Assembly: GCA_032622095.1 (NCBI GenBank)
Contig: CP136063.1
Span: 74,749,980 to 74,813,979 of the forward strand
DNA from: Siphonodentalium dalli
Taxonomy: Eukaryota > Mollusca > Scaphopoda > Gadilida > Siphonodentaliidae
Direction: 5' to 3'
Length of the DNA stretch: 64,000 bases
Below the pieces are notes generated by a model. The model saw only the letters and a program-made list of their open reading frames with translations. It was not told the origin of the DNA and made no database searches. The position numbers and the translations under genes are program-made. Of this stretch, positions 46,128 to 56,180 are shown one piece after another (the first letter of the stretch is position 1; the number at the start of each line of letters is the position of its first letter).

Positions 46128-46990
46128 GACGTAAACGTGTTTGGAGATTTAGTTGTATTCCTTATGTCGAAAAAAATGGTCACGCATTTTCGGAATGTTA
46201 AAAGCGATTTGAGAACGGTTTCTATACCACCAGTGTGTCAATTTTCAGAATCTACCTGTTTCCAGCTTGATATTTTAGTGGAAACAGGTTTGTGTGACGC
46301 TTTTGTTTGTGTACCTCTCTATTTTTTCTCGTCCTCCTGGTAATAAAAACATGCTATTACGCATAGCAAGTTCGGTAAGTGGCTTTCTTTGTTCCTGGAA
46401 ATCGAAAAACGGGGATAGATCCTGCCACAAATTTCAACGATTGAGCATAACACGAAATTATCCATAGGGTTCGGTGTTAAATTTTTTATCGCAACTGTAG
46501 CCAGCAAGAATCATCTGATCACATCCAGTTTTTTAAAACTACGTCTGTGTTCATACTTAGTATTTTTTAGGAATATCAGTACGCGCATATCATCATACGC
46601 AAAATGACGCCATTGTTATCCAAAATACTAGAATCTCCATAGGGCTCAGAGTTAAATTTTGATCGCAACTTTAGCCAGCAAGAATGAACTGATCACATCA
46701 AAATTTTCAAACATACCTGTAAGGATCATAGCTAGTAGTTTTGAAAACTTTCAAATGGGGGCACCGATCACCATACGCCAGAATGGCACCACCAATCGTT
46801 TTCTGTAAATACGAAACGCTCTCTAAAGTATGTTAACCCTGATTTAGGCCGACCCGCCAAAATTCAAGAATGGAAACAAGTCGATCCTGAAAACACACCT
46901 ACTAGGCATACAGAATCTGTTTTCAGATCGCTTTTAACAAACCAAAAATGCAAACTGACATAAGGAATCAGACTAATACGACTTTTACGA
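46128..46990. repeat. Inverted pair enclosing two 180 bp tandem units
   Basis: 46128-46240 and 46905-46990 are inverted relatives (shared 'attccttatgtc' and 'gttaaaagcgat'). Between them a unit with 'gatcgcaactgtagccagca' and 'agaatcatctgatcacatc' occurs at about 46480 and 46660. Probably a decayed non-autonomous element. Confidence 0.55.
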
Positions 46991-47062
46991 AACGTAGCGC
47001 GAGTTCACTTCCAGATTATAAATCATAACCCGGAAGTGAACTCGCGCTACGTTCCGTAAAAG
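46982..47062. repeat. Hairpin with 31 bp arms
   Basis: Arms 46982-47012 and 47032-47062 pair with one mismatch around a 19-base loop; the core is 'gtagcgcgagttcacttcc'. It adjoins the inverted pair at 46128-46990. Confidence 0.85.
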
Positions 47063-47639
47063 ATACGACATTTAAGCACGCATACGACCTCGTCGTAATT
47101 GTGTGTAATAGTGCCGAATGTAAAAGTTATAATTGGAAATCAACATGGTTTGCATGCAGAATTGGTACAAACTGTGTTAATTGCTTAATTAAAACAAAAT
47201 GTGTTTATGGCATGTAATGACGCTACATGTGTCTTTCGATGAATCAGACAACAGTTACTGCAAGTCTTTACAAATATATAAGAATAATGCAAACTATACA
47301 CTCTCAGGTGGTTCTGAATGTATCGCTCATACATGTACGTGAATAATGTATACACATAACAACTATGGTACATTTTACAACAGCAGTACTAGAGCGTGAC
47401 ACAGAAGGACCAGGTTACTACAAATCGGGAAGATTCTGTGATTGGGAGAATCAGTCTAATGCACGAACGATTGGCAACATTTACTGTCTTAAATTTCTAC
47501 TTCATGGAAGTAAAAGCAAATTGCAATAACAGACTCTCGTCTCAAAGTTGATAAAATTGCTTAGTGGAAGAAAATTACTATAAAGTTGTCGTCTGTCATT
47601 GTTTTTGTGAGCCACATGTCTGTTTATCTGCGAAATTTA
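47063..47639. other. Unannotated stretch
   Basis: Nothing recognised. Confidence 0.4.
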
Positions 47640-48030
47640 AAGACATATTATGCACTTGTTCGGGTGCGTGAAACTGATAAGTTAGTATTCAGGTGCTATG
47701 CCAAGTGGAGGAATGTATCATTCTACTAACATAACAGAAAATCTCAAGCAAATGGACCGTACCGCTTCATAGAAAACATTGCCTGAACAACGCTAAATTG
47801 TAAATATTTACTACTCGAATCGGGACGCTTCTATCGGCGATAAACTAAATAAAAAGATTTCCCCATCGGCAGTCACTGCATTTAAATACTAAATAAGAGA
47901 ATGTCGGTGTGTGTTGTCAATTTAGATGTAATATTTGTAAAAATAACTACTTTGAACAACATTATTCTCCATTTCTATTTGATCACCCTACCGGAGTGTT
48001 TCACATCACTTTACATTATATTTATCGTGA
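47640..48030 (+). repeat. Dispersed repeat R390, copy 2
   Basis: Matches 44340-44735 along its length, including 'ggcgataaactaa' and 'tttctatttgatcaccctac', with scattered substitutions. Confidence 0.8.
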
Positions 48031-48179
48031 AATAATAATGACGAGTAGTCCTGGGGGTCTATATCTCTACTTTCAACTACAACAACAAAATGTCTACGAA
48101 ACTCATTTGTTATGTCAAGTTTCAATTATTATTTAAAACAAAACACAAGTAAAATAGCTGACGTTGTGTTTTCTGACTC

Positions 48180-48446
48180 AAGAAAACCATACAAATATGG
48201 ATATCATTGGAACCGGCTCCTTGACCACATTGTGATAGTTACAGTTATGCCCTGTGCCAATGCATTCTCTTATATATGCGAGTCGACCATAGGTCGCCTC
48301 GCATATATAAGAGAATGCATTGGCTTAAAAAAAATTTAATGTGTTAAGCCAATGCATTCTCTTATATATGCGAGGCGACCTATGGTCGACTCGCATAAAT
48401 AAGAGAATGCATTGGCACATGGCCCTTCTGTTGGGTAAAGGGTTAA
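48180..48446. mobile_element. TTAA MITE with twin 69 bp hairpins, copy 2 (left end lost)
   Basis: It matches copy 1 from 'aaccatacaaatatggatat' onward. Hairpins lie at 48256-48324 and 48348-48416, with a much shorter spacer between them than in copy 1. The right terminus GGGTAAAGGG-TTAA is at 48443-48446. The left terminus is missing. Confidence 0.8.
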
Positions 48447-48530
48447 CCACCTCATACTTTGCCTTACCCACCTCATACTTTGTCTTACCCAACTCATACT
48501 TTGTCTTACCCACCTCATACTTTGTATGTC
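48447..48530 (+). repeat. 21 bp tandem repeat, four units
   Basis: Unit 'cacctcatactttgtcttac' plus one base. It directly follows the TTAA of the hairpin MITE. The period of 21 makes reading frames on the minus strand look periodic by chance. Confidence 0.85.
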
Positions 48531-48862
48531 CCCGATATTAATTACAGTAAATTGCTGACTTGTGGCTTTGTTTAGCTACAAGAGCTATTGTTTATTGATT
48601 GCTCGGGTTCTTTCCACATTAGTAGATACCAGAGGAACAAGCCTGTGGATAAATAAAAAACGCCGTTACTAATAAAAAGAATGACATGATCACATTCGCA
48701 TTCAAGAATAGTTGGCGGTGCCGGCCATAATAATATGAAAACTTTAGCGTCCCATACACATTCAATCAACACCGTGTTGATACTATACATTAGTTCGAAT
48801 ATAGGCTCACTTCATATATTGGATACCAGGTACCCATGACAGTTCTATTTGTTATATAGAGG

Positions 48863-49007
48863 ATCTACAACGAGTTCCCAGCTTACAGCGGAATGTACAA
48901 AACGAGTCCAGTAAATTAAGTCTGGACCGAGCCTTTGGCGAGGTCCAGGCCTAATTTACTGGACAAGTTTTGTAAACCACGCAATACACTGGGGACGAGT
49001 TGTAGAT
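48863..49007. repeat. 145 bp palindrome
   Basis: Arms start 'atctacaacgagttccc' and end in its reverse complement; the inner part pairs 'tccagtaaatta' with 'taatttactgga'. A loop lies around 48943 ('gagcctttggcgag'). Several mismatches. Confidence 0.75.
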
Positions 49008-49366
49008 TTTATTTATTACATGATCCAATCACCTCGACAAAACATACTTAAATCAACAAATGGGATACGAAACTAACATTGGCTTCTATAAGGCATGCGA
49101 TGACGTTTTACTAGGGTTGTAGAAACCATTTGGAATATTCCCTATAGAAAGCTGTTTTCTTATCTTCGTCGATGACAGCGTCTAAAACATTTAAAATTTT
49201 GCACCCCTCCCCTGGTCAACAAATTGTGTTCGGACCTTGGTGAAAATTTCCCCGATTCGTACCCTTTCGTTAGTTAACACGATTACGAGAACCGAATTCA
49301 GCTGTTTAGCGTACGGAATATAAACAGAGGACAAAATAGTTGGATTTCCTGTTATTAAACGAACAT
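49008..49366. other. Unannotated stretch
   Basis: Nothing recognised. Confidence 0.4.
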
Positions 49367-49507
49367 TTAAAGGCACGTGAGGCCTTAATTGTCGAAAATA
49401 TTCATATTTGTTCCAAACACCGTAAACAGAAAAACATTAAAACGCATACAGTTTCGTTCATATATACCATGACCATCGCGTAAACAGCATGTTATCATAA
49501 ATACCTA
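49367..49507 (+). mobile_element. Truncated 501 bp-family TTAA MITE
   Basis: The first 140 bp of the 13462 element, beginning TTAA-AGGCACGTGAGGCC. It ends after 'gttatcataaatacct', the same breakpoint as the copy at 57446. Confidence 0.8.
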
Positions 49508-49699
49508 TTATTACGCCACATCGTGGTGTTGCTTGGTACGCAGATTTTCATGTTCGAGCGGACGATCGATAATCCACTGGGCGAATGTATTATGGTTAGG
49601 TATTTTTTCGTACTTGAGTATAAACCGTACCGATAGTCACGATAGTCCAACAAAGATTAGCACATGTGTTTACGTCACCGGTGTAATTGTGGGGACATG

Positions 49700-50510
49700 T
49701 TTCTATTATGAAGGTTCGCTATCCCGAAGGTCCACTATACCGAAGGTTCTCTATTCTGAATACTTGCTATTTCGAAGGTTCACTATTCCGAAGGTTCTCT
49801 ATTCCGAAGGTTCTCTATTCCGAAGGTTTTTGTTATTCATTTTTAGGTTAATTCTATATTCTAAAGTATTGAGAGGGTTTATTATCACGAAGATTCTTTT
49901 TATGGAGTGTGCGCTCACATCCGAACTGATCCTGCGCGCATATACAAATACAGGAGGAAATATGTTAGAACATTAAATGTGATTTTGTTTTGTTTTCGCG
50001 GGTTTTCTTGAGATTTAATGTGATTACGTGGGCCCATACCTTTGAATTCTTGGCATATAATATGAATGTTGTGGTATATATGGACCCTCCTGCATTGGGA
50101 CATGACACAGGTACAGTTGACTTAAGTGTTGTTCTGTGCGGGGTCCAATTTGGGGTTCAATATTTTAAGGGCCAAATTTAGAATTTTATGGGCCCATACT
50201 TTTGAACTCTGGGCATATAATATATATATTGGGGGGCATGTCTCTATTCCGAAGGTTCACTATCCCGAAGGACCACTATTCCGAAATTTCTCTGAATGTT
50301 CGCTATTCCGAAGGTTCACCAATCCGAAGGTTTGTTATTCCGAAGGTTCTCTATTCCGAAGGTTTTTGTTATTTTAAGGTTAATTCTATATTCTAAAGTA
50401 TTGAGAGGGTTCATTATCACGAAGATTCTTTTTATGAAGGAAATAACTTAAAACATTAAATGTGATTTTGTTTTGTTTTCGCGGGTTTTCTTGAGTTTAA
50501 TGTCATTACG
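49700..50510 (+). repeat. Duplicated block with 15-16 bp 'attccgaaggttc' repeats
   Basis: Runs of 'ctattccgaaggttct' occur at about 49710-49830 and 50235-50370. Each is followed by shared unique sequence ('ctaaagtattgagagggtt', 'gttttcgcgggttttcttga'), so the block was duplicated with an offset of roughly 480-540 bp. The Ser/Glu/Gly/Phe-rich frames are by-products. Confidence 0.8.
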
Positions 50511-51002
50511 TATGACCTTATTTCTCATTACATATTCACGCCAAGCAGCCCACACAATTGCTATGTTTCAATGCGATTTAATGTCATTACGTGTGACCTA
50601 ATATCTCAATAATCTGAGGCAGGAGTATGCCTGCTAAAGGCGAATTATAACAGTGGGGCTATAACGCTCAATGAATACTGAAGGCTATAACAAACTGCGC
50701 AGCAGAATATCGCTGAATAGACGAGTATGAGATGACTCAGATGAGCCTAACTGCAATTGTGACTTTGTTTAAAGGCCCACTTAATTTTCGAGTCATTGAT
50801 TTTTGTTATAGTATATACGGTTTTAATAACAATTTATGCCATAAAATTTGAATAAAATACTATAATTCATCACCATTTGAAACGCAGAATACTTCTATCT
50901 CCTAGTTTGAAACACCTTTAAAAAACCGCGACAAGTCGTGCGTCGTATATCTAGCAATTAGCAACTAACATGTCCTCTTCGGCTTTCCATATATTTCAAC
51001 GT
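50511..51002. other. Unannotated stretch
   Basis: Nothing recognised beyond a repeated 'tttaatgtcattacgt.tgacc' near 50500 and 50580. Confidence 0.4.
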
Positions 51003-51527
51003 AATTTGATTCTATGGGGTATTTGTGTCCGGGAAGTGTTTTGGACGGCTCAAATCGTGACCCCGACCTGATCTTGACCTTTAAAACTGTCAATGCAAGG
51101 TCAATTTGGGTAAAACGGACGAATTTCGGCGAAATTTGATACCTAGGGATACTTTTGTCCGGGGAGAGTTTTGAACGGGTCAAATCGTGACATCGGCGTG
51201 ACTTTGACCTTAAATGTGGTCAATCAAAGGTCAAATCGGGTACCTATGGTTACTTTTGTCGGGGGAGTGTTTTGGACGGGTCAAATCATGACTCCGACCT
51301 TACCTTGACCTTCAAAATTGTTAATTAAAGGTCAAGTGGGGTAAAACGGAGAGATTTCGACGAAATTTGATACCTAGGGGTATTTTTCTCCGGGGTGGGG
51401 GTGTTTTGGACGGGTCAAATCATGACCCTGACCTTGACTTTCGAAATAGTCAATTCAAGGTCAAATCGCGCCTTTCGCCGGAAATCAGATGGGAAACAGC
51501 CCGGACGAAGTCGGGCCCATCAGCTTG
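51003..51527 (+). mobile_element. 5'-truncated Helitron D-type copy
   Basis: About four degenerate 'cttttgtccggggagtgtttt'-type units, then the hairpin 'gcccggacgaagtcgggc' and CTTG where CTAG is expected (51524-51527), followed by T. The 5' TCTA end is absent. Confidence 0.65.
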
Positions 51528-51717
51528 TGTAATAACGAAGACAGTTTGAAGAATGTAATGTATAACACGAGAAACGGGAAAACTTTAAATATGGAAGTAT
51601 GCAAATTTCCCACATAAAATTTGAAAGCTAGTTTATAGTATAATTATATTATAATTTATATTTATGGCTAATAATATGATCTTGGTGGCGTTACCATTTC
51701 TGACTATGGTTTTCTTG

Positions 51718-52375
51718 TATTTTACCTAAGCGAGAGCCTGATTGGGTTTGTGCCACCGCACACGCTGCGATTAAAATCGTAAGTGGGGAAAATCGCAGGA
51801 GGAAGCATCCAATGCGCATGCCCACGACAATATCGTAGCCAAATCGTAGCAATCAAGCAGTTTGATTTTACCAGGAAAATCGTGCCGTGACTTTGGCAAC
51901 GCGCGCTATCGTAGCTGTCACATGACCACTGTCGCACTGGTCATGTTGTAAATACCACGAAAATCGTAGCTGCAAAGATCGCAGCACCGTGGCGTCTGCG
52001 GGCAAGTTACGATTTCTCCACCTACGATTTCCCCCACTTACGATTTTAATCATAGCGTCTGCGGTGGCACTTACAGAGGACAGCACAATGCTACTGGCTA
52101 ATAACACACAAATGGGATAAACGCTCTTTATTAGTTACATATCAGGAATTCACCAACAAAGAACGCTCTTTATGTTTACCATCATAATATAAACAAACAC
52201 CAGAAAAGTTACTTTTTATGCTTGTGTTTACATAACAATGGTTAAACATATGAGAATAACATACTGTTTATGCGATATTTCTTATTTATATACGGACAAA
52301 GTCTGTCCTTTCTGTTTGTGGCGGTTTTTGACGGGTGGAAATATTTTCACAGGATAGCCACCGCCAAGACCTCCC
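51718..52375 (+). mobile_element. 501 bp-family TTAA MITE fragment, interrupted
   Basis: Matches the 13462 element from its middle ('ttacctaagcgagagcc') to near its right end ('ccaccgccaag'), split by a 321 bp insertion at 51750-52070. The left third and the right TTAA are missing. Confidence 0.75.
51750..52070. mobile_element. 321 bp Harbinger-like palindromic MITE nested in the above
   Basis: Termini GTGCCACCGCACACGCT and its near reverse complement, with inverted similarity extending inward ('gattaaaatcgtaagtgggg'). Flanks TTT and TTA, where other MITE copies have TTA, fit a 3 bp TWA target duplication (PIF/Harbinger type) with one mutation. Non-coding. Confidence 0.7.
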
Positions 52376-53875
52376 GTATCCTGAATATCACAATTTATAT
52401 AATGGGTTTATTGAATGGAATAAGGGTAGGATCGTGTAATAAATAAATTACGTGTTTTATTTAGTCAATAATCCTAACCGCAATCCGAAATTCGCGCGGC
52501 ACGATGTCTTTTATCAATATCAATCGCTATATAATCGTCAACCCCGATTAAGTATCTTTGGCTACCTGTATCAAATCATGGGTTTATTGTTGGCTTTTTA
52601 TATATACTCTTTTATAAACGTTTGTGTTAATTAATGAGATTTTATTCTGCCAGTACAAGGTAGTGGCCGTCAATATATAGTAGCCGCTATGAACCCAGAG
52701 GCAGTTTCCCCGCAATCGCTAGGAAATAAAGGAATTCTGGGCTCAATTTACTTAGCCTACATTGATTTTGAAATATGTTTCTGCTCTAAAAGTATTCCCC
52801 ACAGTCTTACTATGATAGATTCACAGAAGAGATATACATATATATGTTTTTGTGACTTTTTTCAATTGTTTTCTCAAAATCGTCGGTTTTTGCAATGTTT
52901 TGTCTCATTTCAAGCTAACTGATACTCGCTGGTGGGTATTCGTCGTGGGTGCAGGACGTTTCGGCACCTGGTTTTCTGGACGTTTCGGCACCTAGATAGG
53001 GAACAATAAGTATATGTATAAAGTCCAGATAAAGGGACCAATTGTCATTGATATAAAATAATAAATCATTTTATATCATAGGGAACAATAGTTTGTGGTA
53101 GCTTGAGGCTTGCCTTCGATCTCCTCTATCCAGAACCAACCATCCACAACCTCGGCCAAAATGTGTCCCATAAAGTTCACAGAACCTACATTCTAAGCCT
53201 GTGTGTTCCCCATTCATAGAAACATCGAACGAAGATAAGGGTAATAAATTGTTGTCATAACATACCACAATACTGTTGCAGCAATTTCTGTACGAAAATA
53301 ATCTGTTCTGGTAGGAATACGGTTACCCTATTCCAACTATAGCCTGTGTCCCCGATATAAAATATAGTTGGATTGGGTATTCTTGTCGGGAAAGCTTATT
53401 TACGGACATAAATGGCATCAGCTATATGACAATAAGTAGTGTTAGAACAGTTTAGCAGTTTATATGTCTGCAGATCGAATGTAATGTTGTATTTCCAGCA
53501 ATTATGTTGTGAGTGCAAGAATGTTCTATCTACATCATGGCAGATAAATCAACATATAGTGTATTTAAGATTACCAATGCAACTTTAAGTGTTAATCGAA
53601 TTAAAACATGAAATAAAGCCCCCATTTGGGAACTGTATTGGTAGAACTGGCTGAGATAAATGCTATAAATTCACACTTTACAACGGAGCACAAAAATGGC
53701 GGAAATCAATGTTCGTCATTCGCCAAACTTTGACCACATGCTATTTCCTTCTAGTTTCAATGGACCAGCAGATAGAACCCTTTTGCTCGGAAGAAACAAG
53801 CGCATATGGAGATAGATAATTTTTTCATAGCGTATTACACAGTTACTACACGTGATGGACATTGTTGAAAGTACC
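52376..53875. other. Unannotated stretch
   Basis: Contains a duplicated 'tggacgtttcggcacct' near 52945 and 52978. No gene recognised. Confidence 0.4.
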
Positions 53876-54140
53876 TACAGTAATGCCCAAAGTAATTGAC
53901 CACTTAACCACAGCATAATTATGGGTGATTTTTCAGGATTCAGTCGGAAATATGGCTTGCTGCCATTCATCGGAAAGCTCTTGCAATATGCTCGGAAATA
54001 TGGCTTGTTGCCATTCATCGGAAAGCTCTCGGCGAGAGCTTTCCGATGAATGGCAACAAGTCATATTTCCGACTAAATCCTGAAAAATTACCCATAATTC
54101 TGCTGTGGTTAAGTGGTCAATTACTTTGGGCATTGCTGTA
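53876..54140. mobile_element. 265 bp palindromic TA MITE, copy 3
   Basis: It starts TACAGTAATGCCCAAAGTAA and ends in the reverse complement. The left arm has an internal 48 bp duplication of 'cggaaatatggcttg...ggaaagctct'. Same family as 17223. Confidence 0.8.
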
Positions 54141-54496
54141 ATCTGATAATGAATGCGGTGCCGATTTCAATGACATCAATATCTCTTTTTCCCGCCAAAA
54201 TGCAGAAAGAACCTTCTGATCCTCACACGGCGGTTACCGTAGCGTTAATAATCGTGTTAATAGAGACCGGTGGTAAATACGTTACACGGCTTGTTGATGG
54301 GGATACGGCGTGGTATGTCTATGCTAACGTTTGTTGATGTGCATCAGAGGCCACATTTATCATGTTCAAACTGCGTTCAAATGATATGAGCTTGACATCT
54401 GTGGAAACTGTTCTCATAAAAGAGAAGGCACCTCTATATATGTTGGGATTCCACCTTTAAATTTCGTGTTCCGCACTAAATAAATATTGTCATTTT
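54141..54496. other. Downstream flank of gene 2
   Basis: About 54365-54496 is the inverted duplicate of the gene 1 3' flank. The rest shows nothing; the 74-codon frame at 54113-54337 (+) begins inside the MITE and has no recognisable domain. Confidence 0.5.
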
Positions 54497-54502
54497 TTTA
54501 AT
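54497..54502 (-). terminator. Candidate poly(A) signal of lectin gene 2
   Basis: ATTAAA on the minus strand, about 47 bases after the stop, at the position equivalent to gene 1. Confidence 0.4.
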
Positions 54503-54548
54503 CGCAATTAAAATTTCTAACATGTCACCACATAATTCAAGCGTTACA

Positions 54549-54793
54549 CTAAAAGAGATTATAATAGCAAATTTGCCTCCAGGCAACGTCACAGGAATTG
54601 TCTCCAAATTTGAATGATTTATCTGCTAGACCTTCCCAATGAAATAAGATGCCGCATACGCCATCTTCGTTTGGCTCGTACTGATGCCACAACAAGAAAG
54701 CTGGTGACTCGTCGATGTTCCTCCAATCATTTGACACTTGTATTTCGTTAGCTCCAACCCAGTAGCATTCGGCGGAGATAGTTTTCAGAAGCC
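54549..54793 (-). CDS. Lectin gene 2, terminal exon: C-terminal half of C-type lectin-like domain
   Basis: The same 245 bp exon as gene 1, opening after 'ttgtgtacacag' in phase 1 and ending at TAG (54549-54551). 68 of 81 residues match gene 1. The EPN triplet, the WVGAN core, FGDN and all three exon cysteines are kept. Changes cluster in the loop and nearby: G to E in 'NIDGSP', N to Y just before EPN, A-D to E-G after 'HW', and 'LCYD' to 'SCDV'. A G to C change in 'NAEG' adds an unpaired cysteine. No stop or frameshift is present, so it looks functional, perhaps with a different ligand preference (inference). Confidence 0.8.
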
Positions 54794-55119
54794 CTGTGTA
54801 CACAAGAACAATAAAACCTTATAAGAAAGACAGGTCGTGGAATTCGAACTTGGCCTTTAAATCTATGGCTGAGAAACATACATACCAACTTAAATCCCAA
54901 GCTAATAATCCAATCTGGAGTTATATGTCAAATTTTTTATAACAAAATCAAAATAAAATGGGTATACATGTATTCTAAATCGAAAAATGGAAATAACTTA
55001 TGCAAAATCATCGAACCGAACCTATATTCCAACCTGTAGGTTTGTGTGCGAGATACACATACCAACGTCGGTTCCGATCAAATCATCCAAACAGGAGTTA
55101 TTAGTCGGAAACCAAAATG

Positions 55120-55470
55120 TTAAAGGGGGATAGTACACTAAATCCGGTCATTTATGGGACAATCTCCTTTTATACTCAATAGAATATATGCAACAATGAA
55201 TTAATTTGAGCCATAGATTAGTGCAAAATCATGTGCTTTCTGAACGATGCAAACAACATGGTGAGTACAATGAAAATGAATTTATGACTCCAGCCATAAA
55301 CTCATTTTTATTATTATAATTACCGTGTTGTTTGCATCGTTCAGAGAGCCCATGATTGTATTTTGTACTAATCCATGGCTCAAATTAATTCGTGTGTTGC
55401 ATATATTCTATTGTGTATAAAAGTAGATGGTCCCACACATGGCCGGATTTAGGGTACAGTCCCCCTTTAA
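55120..55470. mobile_element. 351 bp palindromic TTAA MITE
   Basis: Ends TTAAAGGGGGATAGTACAC and the near reverse complement (GTACAGTCCCCCTTTAA). Inverted similarity continues through 'ctaaatccgg' and 'gaacgatgcaaacaacatgg'. It is absent from gene 1 intron 2, so it inserted in gene 2 after duplication or was lost from gene 1. Confidence 0.8.
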
Positions 55471-55541
55471 CGGACGGACATTATTAACTATATAATACGA
55501 CCAGGATTGTAAAAACGAAGACAAAACAGGTATTCCGAACG

Positions 55542-55965
55542 TTTAAAGATGGTTTATCTCTTCATGCCACAATTACAACAACAACATAAATTTTATAAAT
55601 CTTGATGTCAAGACAACAAATAGCAAATATCTATTTTATTATTAATATACAGATAAAACTAAAGATGGGTTACAATATTAGGCTTTAGAGTCATAATAAA
55701 GTGGTTTATTTCGAGCGTGATTTGCGGTGATTGGGGCTGCTAACAAGATATATTTCGCATTATTGGTACGCGTCGAACGTTTTTGTGTGGATTTCTGTTC
55801 TAAAATAACCACTAAAACTGTCCCGTTCACAAGGGATTCTAAATACAATGAATATTAATTGATGGAAGATTTCCGGATATCGATGTCATCGATTCATATC
55901 TATTATTTTTAACCTAGGAATCTTTATAAAACTTTCTGGGAAGAGATCAGACATCTTTAATGTAT
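55542..55965. mobile_element. TTAA MITE family B, about 424 bp
   Basis: Left TTAAAGATGGTTTATCTCTT and right, on the minus strand, TTAAAGATGTCTGATCTCTT. Its terminal motif is close to that of family A. Part of it is also in gene 1 (26145-26330), so it predates the duplication. Confidence 0.6.
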
Positions 55966-55976
55966 TTTAGATTCAC

Positions 55977-56180
55977 CTGGGTACGCAGCATCAAGGACGT
56001 TAAATCTATCGTATTCATCAGTGCCGGTTAATGGCAGAAGCTCGCCACCCTTTCCAGCACATTCATCTTTAGCCTGTTGTCGCTTTAGAGAAGCCGGTGT
56101 CAACGGTGCAGTTAGCGTGATGACCCACGCTTCATTCTTTTCCGGGATGTAGTGAAACAGTTGTTCTCCCAATTTAAGTA
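55977..56180 (-). CDS. Lectin gene 2, N-terminal half of C-type lectin-like domain
   Basis: A 204 bp exon, same length, phase and splice sites as gene 1 exon 2 (acceptor 'ttattttcag', donor 'CCCAG|GTGAAT' on the minus strand). 63 of 68 residues are identical; the five changes are S to L, Q to P, M to L, S to P and N to K. The 'AKDECAGKGGELLPL' segment is unchanged. The preceding exon (signal peptide and PAN-like domain) should lie at higher coordinates on the minus strand, but none is visible up to 64000, so gene 2 is either cut by the window edge, uses another exon 1, or lacks one. Confidence 0.8.

Larger units (their letters stand above)
54794..55976 (-). other. Intron of gene 2 (1183 bp)
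   Basis: A compact counterpart of gene 1 intron 2 (8753 bp), with acceptor AG at 54794-54795 and donor GT at 55975-55976 (minus strand). It holds a 351 bp palindromic TTAA element and an approximately 424 bp TTAA-ended element (family B). Confidence 0.75.

Noticed and set aside
48325-48541. Overlapping frames with 'GKTKYE' repeats and their plus-strand partner
   Set aside because: Translation of a 21 bp tandem repeat and of the MITE hairpins.
49533-49976. 147-codon frame with repeated Ser-Glu-Gly and Phe-Arg-Arg words
   Set aside because: Direct translation of the 15-16 bp 'attccgaaggttc' repeat.
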